A stretch of 64,000 nt of DNA from Streptomyces sp. NBC_01262 (GTDB taxonomy: Bacteria > Actinomycetota > Actinomycetes > Streptomycetales > Streptomycetaceae), in NCBI RefSeq assembly GCF_036226365.1, contig NZ_CP108462.1, positions 8,352,001 through 8,416,000 of the forward strand, written 5' to 3'. The notes under the pieces are model-generated. The model was given only the letters and a program-made list of their open reading frames with translations, did no database searches and was not told the origin of the DNA. This document shows, one piece after another, positions 1 to 8,700 of the stretch (positions are counted from its first letter, which is position 1; each line of letters opens with the position of its first letter). A program made the translations under genes and the position numbers.

Positions 1-1
1 C

Positions 2-1216
2 TTCGACGAGTACATGAACCTGCGCAGACAGCTCAAGGACCGCGAGGCCGAACTGTCCAGGCAGGGCACCGCCCAGCGGCGGGCCGCCGCGGCCGACGCG
101 CTGGAGAAGCTCAAGCCCGGCGACATCATCCACGTCCCGGCCGGAAAATTCGCCGGGCTCGCCCTGGTGCTCGATCCCGGCGTCCCCGCCGGGCGCTCCA
201 CCGGCCAGCACGCCCCCCGGGGCGAGCAGTTCCAGCACGACGGGCCGCGACCGCTGGTCCTCACGGCGGAAAGACAGGTCAAGCGGCTCGCGCCGATCGA
301 CTTCCCGGTCCCCGTCGAGGCGCTCGACCGCATGCGCATCCCCAAGTCCTTCAACCCGCGCAGCCCCCAGTCCCGGCGCGACCTGGCCTCCGCCATGCGC
401 TCCAAGGCGGGCACCGCCGGTGTCGTGGGTCCGCCCAAGCACCGCAAGTCCCGGTCGGAGGCCGCCGACGACCGCGAGATCGCCCAGCTGCGCACCGACA
501 TCCGCGCCCACCCCTGCCACGGCTGCGACGAGCGGGAGGACCACGCACGCTGGTCCGAGCGCTACCACCGGCTCCACCGCGACACCCGCCAGCTCGAACG
601 GCGCATCGAAGGCCGCACGAACACCATCGCCCGCACCTTCGACCGCGTCTGTGCCCTGCTGACCGAGCTGGACTACCTGGAGGGGGACACCGTCACCCCC
701 GAGGGCCGTCGCCTCGCCCGGCTCTACGGCGAGCTCGACCTCCTCGCCAGCGAATGCCTGCGCGACGGCGTCTGGGACGGGCTCGGCCCCGCCGAACTCG
801 CCGCCTGCGCCTCCGCCCTGGTCTACGAGGCCCGCGCCGCGGACGACGCCATGCCGCCGCGGCTCCCCAGCGGCAACGCCCGGGACGCGCTCGGCGAGAT
901 GGTCCGCATCTGGGGCCGCCTCGACGCCCTTGAAGAGGCCCACCGCATCAACCAGGCCGAGGGCGTCGGCCAGCGCGAGCCCGACCTCGGATTCGCCTGG
1001 CCCGCCTTCCGCTGGGCCTCCGGGCACGGTCTGGACGCGGTGCTGCGCGACGCGGACATGCCCGCCGGGGACTTCGTCCGCTGGACGAAGCAGCTCATCG
1101 ACGTGCTGGGGCAGATCGCCGCCGCGGCGCCCGACGGCAGCCCCGTCGGGCGCAATGCCCGCAAGGCGGTCGACGGGCTGCTGCGGGGTGTTGTGGCGTA
1201 CTCGTCGGTGGGCTGA
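2..1216 (+). CDS. helY: HelY-type DEAD/DEAH RNA helicase, C-terminal part (5' truncated by window)
   Basis: Only the last 404 residues are present; the open frame runs off the left edge, so the helicase core is outside the window. What remains looks like the C-terminal half of actinobacterial Ski2/Mtr4-like helicases (HelY). There is a basic, coiled-coil-like stretch (KHRKSRSEAADDREIAQLR), a CxxC pair in HPCHGCDER, and a final helical region of the DSHCT type beginning around FDRVCALLTELDYLEGD and ending near the stop. Family members unwind RNA with ATP. The gene converges on the CLF gene, with only 24 bp between the stop codons, and that gap is almost entirely a copy of the dispersed repeat. 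Identity rests on the overall pattern of the tail rather than on helicase motifs, which are not visible here. Confidence 0.85.
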   Translation, partial: FDEYMNLRRQLKDREAELSRQGTAQRRAAAADALEKLKPGDIIHVPAGKFAGLALVLDPGVPAGRSTGQHAPRGEQFQHDGPRPLVLTAERQVKRLAPIDFPVPVEALDRMRIPKSFNPRSPQSRRDLASAMRSKAGTAGVVGPPKHRKSRSEAADDREIAQLRTDIRAHPCHGCDEREDHARWSERYHRLHRDTRQLERRIEGRTNTIARTFDRVCALLTELDYLEGDTVTPEGRRLARLYGELDLLASECLRDGVWDGLGPAELAACASALVYEARAADDAMPPRLPSGNARDALGEMVRIWGRLDALEEAHRINQAEGVGQREPDLGFAWPAFRWASGHGLDAVLRDADMPAGDFVRWTKQLIDVLGQIAAAAPDGSPVGRNARKAVDGLLRGVVAYSSVG

Positions 1217-1222
1217 GATTTG

Positions 1223-1240
1223 AGCCCGTCCGGCGTTTGA
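1223..1240 (+). repeat. Dispersed repeat core, copy 1
   Basis: The 18-mer AGCCCGTCCGGCGTTTGA fills nearly all of the 24-bp gap between two convergent stop codons. The same core recurs at 5869-5886 (reverse), 11794-11811 (reverse, one mismatch), 41586-41603 (two mismatches), 45908-45925 (reverse, one mismatch) and 46071-46088. Confidence 0.8.
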
Positions 1241-2464
1241 TCAGGCCCCGGCCACGACAAGCGCGGAGTTGAAGCCGCCGTACCCCCGGGCCACCACCAG
1301 CGCGTGGCGCAGGCGGGCCGCCCGGGGTTGCCCGATGACCAGGTCGACCGGGCAGTCGGGCGCGGCGCGGTCGAGCCCTACAGTCGGTGGGATGACCTGG
1401 TCGCGCAAAGCGAGCAGCGCCGTGGCGGTGTCGAGGGCCGCGCCGCCCGCGTAGAGGCGGCCGGTCATGGACTTGGGCGCGGTGACGGGGACACCGTAGG
1501 GGCCGAAGACCTCGGCTAGGGCGAGGGCCTCGGCGCGGTCGTCGGCGCGGGTGGCGAGGGCGTCGGCGAAGACCACGTCGATGTCGGCGGGGGACAGCGC
1601 GGCGTCGGCGAGGGCGAGTTGGATGGCCCGGCGCAGGGCGGGAGGCCGCCCGAGACCCTGCGCCGGGTCGAATGTGGCCGCGTGCCCGGCGAGGGTGCCG
1701 TGGACGCGGGTGCCGCGGTCGCGCGCGGCTTCGGCGGTTTCGAGGACGAGGATCGCGCCGCCCTCGCCGGGCACATGGCCGCGGGCCGTCGCGGCGAAGG
1801 GGGCGTACGCGGTCGCCGGGTCGTCGGCGCCGAGGTTGAGGCGGCCGTTCGGCAGCTGGCCGACCAGCGCGCCGGGGTCGAGCGGTGCCTCGGTGCCACC
1901 GGTGACGGCGGCCCGTGCCCCGTCGCGCAGGGCGCGCCGGGCCTGGGCGATGGCTTCGAGCCCGCCGGCCTGCTCGGCGGCGTGCACGCTGCCGGGGCCC
2001 TTCATGCCGTGCAGGATGGCGATCTGGCCGGTCGTGGCCGCGTAGAACCAGGCGATGGCCTGGTACGCCCCGATCTTGCGCGGGCCCTCGCTCCACAGCC
2101 GTTCGATGGCCCGGTGGCCGAACTCGGCGCCTCCGATGGAGCTGGCGGTGGCCACGGCGAAGCCGTACTCGGGGACGTCGTCCGCCGGGTCGAGTCCGGC
2201 GTCGGACAGGGCCATGGCGGTGGCGGCGACGGCGAGATGGGTCATGCGGTCGGTCTGCATGACGCGGAACTGGCGCAGGTGGTCGGTGGCGGTGAAGCCG
2301 TCGATCTCGCCGGCCAGGCGCAGCGGGAAGCCGTCGGTGTCGAAGCGGCTGATGGGGCGGATGCCGGTGCGTCCGGCGAGCGTCGCCTGCCAGTAGGCCT
2401 GCTCGCCGAGGCCGTTGGGGGCGACGATGCCGATGCCGGTGACCACGGCGCGGGCGGCGCTCAC
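1241..2464 (-). CDS. Type II PKS chain length factor (KS-beta)
   Basis: A 407-residue ketosynthase-fold protein that pairs with the upstream KS-alpha to form the heterodimer that sets polyketide chain length. The thiolase fold is intact, but the nucleophilic cysteine is replaced by glutamine at residue 165 in VHAAEQAGG, the hallmark of chain length factors. The C-terminus ends in the usual GYGGFNSALVV. The GTG start at 2464 overlaps the KS stop as GTGA, so translation is coupled and the two are probably made 1:1. No acyl carrier protein, cyclase, aromatase or ketoreductase follows; the next gene is the convergent helicase. The product is therefore unknown. Catalytic assignment is firm from the Gln motif; the pathway is not. 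Confidence 0.92.
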   Translation of the reverse strand: MSAARAVVTGIGIVAPNGLGEQAYWQATLAGRTGIRPISRFDTDGFPLRLAGEIDGFTATDHLRQFRVMQTDRMTHLAVAATAMALSDAGLDPADDVPEYGFAVATASSIGGAEFGHRAIERLWSEGPRKIGAYQAIAWFYAATTGQIAILHGMKGPGSVHAAEQAGGLEAIAQARRALRDGARAAVTGGTEAPLDPGALVGQLPNGRLNLGADDPATAYAPFAATARGHVPGEGGAILVLETAEAARDRGTRVHGTLAGHAATFDPAQGLGRPPALRRAIQLALADAALSPADIDVVFADALATRADDRAEALALAEVFGPYGVPVTAPKSMTGRLYAGGAALDTATALLALRDQVIPPTVGLDRAAPDCPVDLVIGQPRAARLRHALVVARGYGGFNSALVVAGA

Positions 2465-3744
2465 CTGGTCAGCACCATCGCGCACTGGAAGCCTCCGAAG
2501 CCGCTGGCGACGGTCAGTACGGTGTCGGTGCGCTGCTCGCGGGCGGTGAGCGGGACGTAGTCGAGGTCGCAGTCCGGGTCGGGGGTGTGGAGGTTGGCGG
2601 TGGGTGGCACGGCCCTCTCTTCGATGGCGAGCGCGCAGGCGGCGATCTCCATCGAGCCGATCGCCCCCAGCGGGTGGCCGATGACGGATTTGATGGAGCT
2701 GACGGGGGTGCGGCGGGCGTTGTGCTCGCCGAGCGCCGCCTTGAGGGCGTTGGTCTCGTGCCGGTCGTTCTGCGGGGTGCTGGAGCCGTGGGCGTTGATG
2801 TAGTCGAGGTCCTCCGGGGCCACGCCGGCGCGGCCGAGTGCCACCCGGATGGCTTCGGACAGGTCGAGGCCGTCGTTCTTGAGGGCCGCCATGTGGAAGG
2901 CGTTGCTGCGGGCCGCGTAGCCCGATATCTCGCAGTAGATGTGCGCCCCGCGGCGCCGCGCGTGTTCGAGTTCCTCGACGACGAGGGTGGCGGCGCCCTC
3001 GGCGAGTACGAATCCGTCCCGGTGGAGGTCGAAGGGGCGGGAGGCGTGGGCGGGGTCGTCGTTGTTGCGCGAGGTCGCCCTGATGACGTCGAAGGCGGCG
3101 ACGGCGGTGGGTGTGATGGGGGAGTCCGAGGAGCCGGCGACGACGATGTCGGCCGAGCCCTCCTCGATCAGCGCGGCGGCGTGCCCGAGGGCGTCCAGGC
3201 CGGTGGTGCAGCCGTTGGAGACCAGGCCGACCGGTCCTTCCGCGCCGGCCAGCCGGGCGGTCTCCACGGCGAGGCTGCTCGGGATGAGGGACTCGTACGA
3301 GTACGGCATGACGTAGGTGTGGTCGACCACCCACAGCTTGGCGCGGTCGCTGAGGACCACGTACTCGCTCTCCATACGGGTGGCCGGGCCGATGGCCGTG
3401 CCCATGCTCACCGCTACGCGTTCCGGGTTCTGCGCGCCGGACCCGAGGTCGAGCCCGCTGTCCTCCAGGGCTTCGCGGGCGGCGGCGACGCCGAGCTGTA
3501 CGCAGCGGTCCATGCGGCGGACGTCGCGCGGGCCGAGGCCGTGCGCCTCGGGGTCGAAGTCGCATTCGCCGGCGATGCGGGAGCGCAGTCCGGCCGGGTC
3601 GAAGAGGGTGATGCCGCGAATGGCGCTCACGCCCGATGTTATGCGTTCCCAGAAAGCCTTACGGCCGTTGCCGCCGGGCGCGATTACGCCGAGACCGGTT
3701 ATGACGGCGTGACGGCGTATTCCTGTTCCTGATTCCCGTGCCAT
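2461..3744 (-). CDS. Type II PKS ketosynthase alpha (KS-alpha)
   Basis: Beta-ketoacyl synthase of 427 residues of the aromatic (ActI-ORF1-like) class, which condenses malonyl units on an acyl carrier protein. The active site is complete: Cys179 in SNGCTTG, His319 in NAHGSS, Lys352 in SSIKS and His357 in GHPLGA. The WVVDHTYVMPYSYE and GFGGFQ stretches are typical of KS-alpha rather than FabF. The ATG at 3744 is chosen because a strong purine-rich site (AGGGGGG) sits 6-12 bases upstream; a longer frame to 3801 has no such site. It is coupled to the CLF by GTGA. It lies 322 bp from the allophanate hydrolase gene on the same strand, so probably has its own promoter. No other PKS gene is in the window. 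Confidence 0.93.
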   Translation of the reverse strand: MARESGTGIRRHAVITGLGVIAPGGNGRKAFWERITSGVSAIRGITLFDPAGLRSRIAGECDFDPEAHGLGPRDVRRMDRCVQLGVAAAREALEDSGLDLGSGAQNPERVAVSMGTAIGPATRMESEYVVLSDRAKLWVVDHTYVMPYSYESLIPSSLAVETARLAGAEGPVGLVSNGCTTGLDALGHAAALIEEGSADIVVAGSSDSPITPTAVAAFDVIRATSRNNDDPAHASRPFDLHRDGFVLAEGAATLVVEELEHARRRGAHIYCEISGYAARSNAFHMAALKNDGLDLSEAIRVALGRAGVAPEDLDYINAHGSSTPQNDRHETNALKAALGEHNARRTPVSSIKSVIGHPLGAIGSMEIAACALAIEERAVPPTANLHTPDPDCDLDYVPLTAREQRTDTVLTVASGFGGFQCAMVLTR

Positions 3745-4065
3745 GAATTCCCCCCTGTGCAATCCGAGAGAACGGTGGCAGGGACACGTAGAAACGGTCA
3801 AGGGTGGCTGTCCGCGGCGGGCACCGGCATGGGGCGGGAGGGGAGTGGGGTGACGTGCGGCGACAGTTGGCGCCGGTTGACGGCGTCCGGAATTCTGTCA
3901 ACGGGGTGGGGGCGTGCGGGGTGGCGAGGAACGCGCCGGTGGGCGACCCGGGCGGGGTCGTACGACGCCCGCCGGGCCTGATCGAACTCCTGTCTCTTTA
4001 TGGTCGCGCGGCTGCTCGATTCATTTACGACGGGGAAATATGACGTTCGAAAGGATCGCGCCGAT
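3745..4065. other. Intergenic region upstream of KS-alpha
   Basis: No convincing gene is seen in these 321 bases. The only structure noted is an imperfect inverted repeat, CGGTTGAC at 3874-3881 against GTCAACGG at 3897-3904, which also places TTGACA on the minus strand about 155 bp before the KS-alpha start. It may be an operator or -35 element for the ketosynthase pair. The stretch 4000-4060 is unusually A+T rich for this genome. No clear terminator was found for the allophanate hydrolase operon ending at 4066. Confidence 0.4.
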
Positions 4066-5736
4066 TCACGAATTGGCGAGATAGGCGCGATAGGCGCGCC
4101 ACCCGCCGAGATGCGTGATATCGGCAGCGTGTTCGACCGCTGCCGGTTCGCACAGGAATCCCGTGGTGCTCGTGCCGTCCGCGAGCGTCACCCTGCCCAG
4201 CGCCATGGGGCGCGGCAGCCCGGCCAGGAGCGCCCCGAGCCCCTCCATCGGCAGCTCCCAGACCTCCGCCTCGATCGCCGCGCCGCTCTGCCCGGCCGGT
4301 ACCCGTACGAGTCCGGGCTTCGGCGGTTCGGTGTCGAGGGCGTACAGCCGGTACTCCGGGGCGGTGGTGGTCGTGGCGGCCAGCCGTGCGCCCAGGCCGA
4401 CGAGCTGGTGGTTCAGCGGCTGCCCCGACAGGTGGGCGCCGACGACCGCGAGCCGGGTGACCGGCGTCAGCAGCCTCGCGATCGCGCCGACGCGCTCGTC
4501 CGTGAATCCCGGGCCCATCAGCATCACGCCGAAGGGGAGCCCGTCGACCTCGCCCGCGGGGACGGCGATCCCGCACATGTCCAGGAGATTGGCGGAATTG
4601 GTGAACCGCCCCAGTCGGGCGTTCGCGCCCAGCGGGTCGGCCGCGACCTCGGCGAGGGTGGGGTGACCCGGGGCCGTGGGCAGCAGCAGGGCGTCGGCGT
4701 CGCCGAGCGCCGTCATCGCCTGCTCGCGCAGGACCGCCAGGCGGTCGCGGTCGGCGAAGAGGCGGTGCGCGGGGAGGTCGCGGGCGGCGGTGATGATCCG
4801 GGCGACCGTCGGGTCGAGGTCCGGGGAGTTTGTGTTCTTGTCGATAAAGCTGCCCACGGCGGTGTAGCGCTCGGCCACGAACGCGCCCTCGTACAGCAGC
4901 TCCGCCGCCGCGGTGAACGGGGCGAGGTCGATCCGACGGAGCTCCGCTCCGGCGTGCGCCAGGCGGCTCGCCGCCGCCTCGAAGGCCTCCGCCCAGCCCG
5001 GATCCAGCTCGCCCAACTGCTCGGTGGCCGGCACCGCCACCCGCCACGGGCCGGGGCGGCGGGCGGCCAGTTGCGCGGTCCTGCCCGCCGGGGTCGCCAG
5101 CACGCCGAACGCGCGGTCCGCCTCCGGGATGCTTCGGGCGAACACCGTCACGCAGTCCAGGCTGGCGCACGCCGGAACCACGCCCTCGGTCGGGACCAGC
5201 CCGTACGTCGGCTTGATCCCGACGATCCCGTTGAACGCGGCCGGTACGCGGCCCGAGCCCGCCGTGTCCGTGCCCAGCGCGATGTCGGCGATCCCGAGCG
5301 CCACGGCCACCGCCGACCCGCTGCTCGAACCGCCGCTGACGCGCTCCGGGTCGTGCGCGTTGCGCACCGCCCCGTACGGGCTTCGCGTCCCGACCAGGCC
5401 CGTCGCGAACTGGTCCAGGTTCGTCGTGCCCAGGACCACCGCCCCGGCAGCTCTCAGGCGCGCCACGGCCGGGGCGTCCTGGGCCGGTTCGTACGCGTAC
5501 GAAGGGCATCCTGCGGTCGTCGGCAGCCCCGCCACGTCGATGTTGCCCTTGACGGCGGCGACGGTCCCGGCGAGCGGCAGGCTCTCGCCCGCGGCGAGGC
5601 GTTCGTCGATCGCCCGGGCCTCGGCTTCCGTCTCGGCCTGCGGGCGCAGGCCGATCCAGATCTCGGGCCGCTTTGTCTCGGCGATCCGGGTGTACGCGGC
5701 GCGCACGCGGGTCAGGGCTGGTCCGGGGGCGGTCAT
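4066..5736 (-). CDS. atzF: Allophanate hydrolase
   Basis: Amidase-signature enzyme of 556 residues that hydrolyses allophanate to ammonia and CO2, the last step of ATP-dependent urea or guanidine breakdown. The N-terminal amidase domain shows the catalytic lysine (Lys63 in VKGNID), the serine cluster GGSSSGS (137-141) and the nucleophile region GTDTAGSGRVP (Ser161). The C-terminal part after about residue 440 (GAHLSGQPLN onward) matches the second domain of AtzF/DUR1,2-type enzymes. The ATG at 5736 overlaps the carboxylase stop as ATGA and has AAGGAA upstream. It is the last gene of the four-gene operon that starts at 10860. Confidence 0.95.
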   Translation of the reverse strand: MTAPGPALTRVRAAYTRIAETKRPEIWIGLRPQAETEAEARAIDERLAAGESLPLAGTVAAVKGNIDVAGLPTTAGCPSYAYEPAQDAPAVARLRAAGAVVLGTTNLDQFATGLVGTRSPYGAVRNAHDPERVSGGSSSGSAVAVALGIADIALGTDTAGSGRVPAAFNGIVGIKPTYGLVPTEGVVPACASLDCVTVFARSIPEADRAFGVLATPAGRTAQLAARRPGPWRVAVPATEQLGELDPGWAEAFEAAASRLAHAGAELRRIDLAPFTAAAELLYEGAFVAERYTAVGSFIDKNTNSPDLDPTVARIITAARDLPAHRLFADRDRLAVLREQAMTALGDADALLLPTAPGHPTLAEVAADPLGANARLGRFTNSANLLDMCGIAVPAGEVDGLPFGVMLMGPGFTDERVGAIARLLTPVTRLAVVGAHLSGQPLNHQLVGLGARLAATTTTAPEYRLYALDTEPPKPGLVRVPAGQSGAAIEAEVWELPMEGLGALLAGLPRPMALGRVTLADGTSTTGFLCEPAAVEHAADITHLGGWRAYRAYLANS

Positions 5737-8700
5737 CGCGGTTCCTTGGGGTGGTGGTGGGCTGGTGGGCGCGGGTCCCTGGGCGAAGGGGGTGTTCCCC
5801 CACCCCGCCCCTTCCCGAAACCATGGGGCTTCGCCCCCTGGACCCCCGAACGCCCTTCGGGCATGTCCTCAAACGCCGGACGGGCTGAAATGGGCGCCAG
5901 CGTGAGCAACGCTGTACCCGCGTCCACCTGGTCGCCGGGGCCGACCAGGATCTCGGCCACGACGCCGTCGACCGGGGCCTCGACGGCGGACTCCATCTTC
6001 ATGGCTTCGAGGGCGAGCAGCTTCTGCCCCGCGCGCACCCGCTCACCGGGCCGTACGGTCACCTGCCACACGCTCGCGGCGAATTCGGCCTCCACGGCGC
6101 ACCCCCCGTCCGGCACGGTGACATCGGCGGCGGTGGCGGCAGGCGGCGCTACCGCCGCCTCCGCGCGGGCGAACTCGCCGGCCGCTTCCCACGCGTCGCG
6201 CTCGGCGCCGAAGGCGTGGGACTGGCGGGCCCGGAAGGCGGCGATGGAGTCGGCGTTGTCGGCGAGGAAGCGCTGGTGGTCGGCGAGGGAGAACTCGCCG
6301 TCCTCGATGCGGAGCCGGAGCCGGCCGGCGGCCATGTCGGCGCGCATGTCGAGCAGTTCGTCGGCGTCGACGGGGTACCACTTGATGCGGTCGAAGAAGC
6401 GCAGGAGCCAGGGGGGCTCGGGTTCGGTCCTGCGGCTTGACCAGACCTGCACGGTGCGGCCGACGAACTGGTAGCCGCCGGGGCCCTCCATGCCGTAGAC
6501 GCAGAGGTAGGCGCCGCCGATGCCGACCGAGTTCTCGGCGGTCCAGGTGCGGGCGGGGTTGTACTTCGTGGTGACGAGCCGGTGCCGGGGGTCGAGGGGG
6601 GTGGCGACGGGGGCGCCGAGGTAGACGTCGCCGAGGCCGAGGACGAGGTATTCGGCGTCGAAGACGGTGCGGTAGACGTCGTCGACGGAGTCGAGGCCGT
6701 TGACGCGGCGGATGAACTCGATGTTCCAGGGGCACCAGGGCGCGTCGTCGCGTACGCCGGCCATGTAGCGGGCGATGGCCTCGCGGGTGGCGGGGTCGTC
6801 CCAGGACAGGGGGAGGTGGACGGTGCGGCTGGGGACGCGGAGCTGGTCGGTGGGCGGGAGTTCGGCCTCGGCGGCGCGGACGAGGTCGAGGAGTTTGGGG
6901 GTGGGGAGGATGTCGGGGTCGACATGGACCTGGAGGGAGCGGATGCCGGGGGTGAGGTCGATGACGCCGGGCAGGGCGTCGGCGGCGAGGCGTTCGGCCA
7001 GCGCGTGGACGCGCATGCGCAGGGCGAGGTCGAGTTGCATGGGGCCGTACTCGATGAGCAGGTTGTCGTCGCCGCTGCGGCGGTACGTGACGGCGGGGCG
7101 GGCGTCGGTCGCCGGGAGCCGGTCGAGGACGCCGCCGTCGTGGTGGGCGGGGCGGGAGGGGGCGGGGCGGTCGGCGGAAGTGTTGTCGGTGACCGGGATG
7201 AAGCGGACGGTGTCGCCGGGGCGGAGCTGGCCGAGCTTCCAGCGCTGACCGGTGACGATGGTGGCGGGGCAGACGAAGCCGCCGAGGGAGGGGCCGTCGG
7301 GGCCGAGGAGGACCGGCATGTCGCCGGTGTAGTCGACGGCGCCCACGGAGTACGGGGTGTCGTGGATGTTGGACGGATGCAGTCCGGCCTCGCCGCCGTC
7401 GGTGCGGGCCCAGCGGGGCTTGGGGCCGACCAGGCGCACCCCGGTGCGGGCCGAGTTGAAGTGGACCTTCCAATCGGCGGCGTAGAAGTCGTGGATGTCC
7501 TGCTCGGTGAAGAACTCGGGCGCGGCGTGCGGCCCTTCGACCGCGCCGATCAGCCACTCGGCGCCGAGGGCGGGGCGGCGGTCGGGCGGTATGCGCATGC
7601 CGGTCGCGGTCTGCACGCCGCCGTGCAGCACGTCGCCCGCGCGCAGCGTGCGCCCGCCGTGCCCGCCGAAGCGGCCGAGGGTGAAGGTGGCGGCGCTGCC
7701 GAGGAAGGCGGGGATGTCGAGGCCGCCCGCGAAGAGGACGTACGTGCGCAGGCCGTGTTCCGCCGGAGCCGGGATGTCCAGGACGGCCCCGGCGGGGACG
7801 GTGAACGGCTCCCATTGCGGCATGCGCGTGCCGTCCACCGTGACGGCGGCGGGCGCGCCGGTGACGCAGACGGTGGTGGGGTGGGTGAAGCGCAGTTGCG
7901 GGCCCTGGAGGGTGCATTCGAGCCCGGGGGCGTCGTCCGGGTTGCCGAGGGCCTCGTTGCCGAGGCGGAACGACAGGTCGTCCATGGGGCCGCAGGGCGG
8001 TACGCCGACGTGCCACAGGCTGGTGCGGCCGGGCCAGTCCTGGACGGTGGTGAGGGTGCCGGGGCGGACGACCTCGATGCGGGGCGTGGGGTCGGTGACC
8101 GAGGTGAGGGTGGCGGTGGTGTGGGTCGCGTCGCGCAGGGCGGGTTCGGCGGACGCCGCGCGCAGGAGGCCCAGGTTGGTCTCGATGCCGTCGATGCGCG
8201 TGCCGTCCAGGGCGCGGGCGAGCCGGTCGAGGGCGTCGGCGCGGTCGGTGCCGTGGGCGATGACCTTGGCGAGCATCGGGTCGTAGGAGGTGGTGACCTC
8301 GGTGCCGGTCTCGATCCAGGCGTCCACCCGTACGTCCGGGGGGAAGACGACCTGGGTGAGCACGCCCGCGCTGGGGCGGTGGCCGCGCGTGGGGTCCTCG
8401 GCGTAGATCCGGGCCTCGACGGCGTGGCCGCGCGGTGTGGGCGGGGCCGGCTCGAAGTCCTCGCCACGGGCGAGGCGCAGCATCCATTCGACCAGGTCGA
8501 CGCCGTAGGTCTCCTCGGTGACCGGGTGCTCGACCTGGAGGCGGGTGTTGACCTCCAGGAAGTACGCCTGCTCGCGGGCGGCGTCGTAGACGTACTCCAC
8601 GGTCCCGGCGGAGCGGTAGCCGACCGAGGCGCACAGCGCGCGGGCGGTGTCGGCGAGTTGGGTGCGTACGGCGTCGGGGAGGCCGGGGGCGGGGGCCTCT

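Noticed and set aside
1241..3565. A single 774-residue minus-strand protein
   Set aside because: The first half is out-of-frame ketosynthase sequence; the real CLF starts at 2464 with GTGA coupling.
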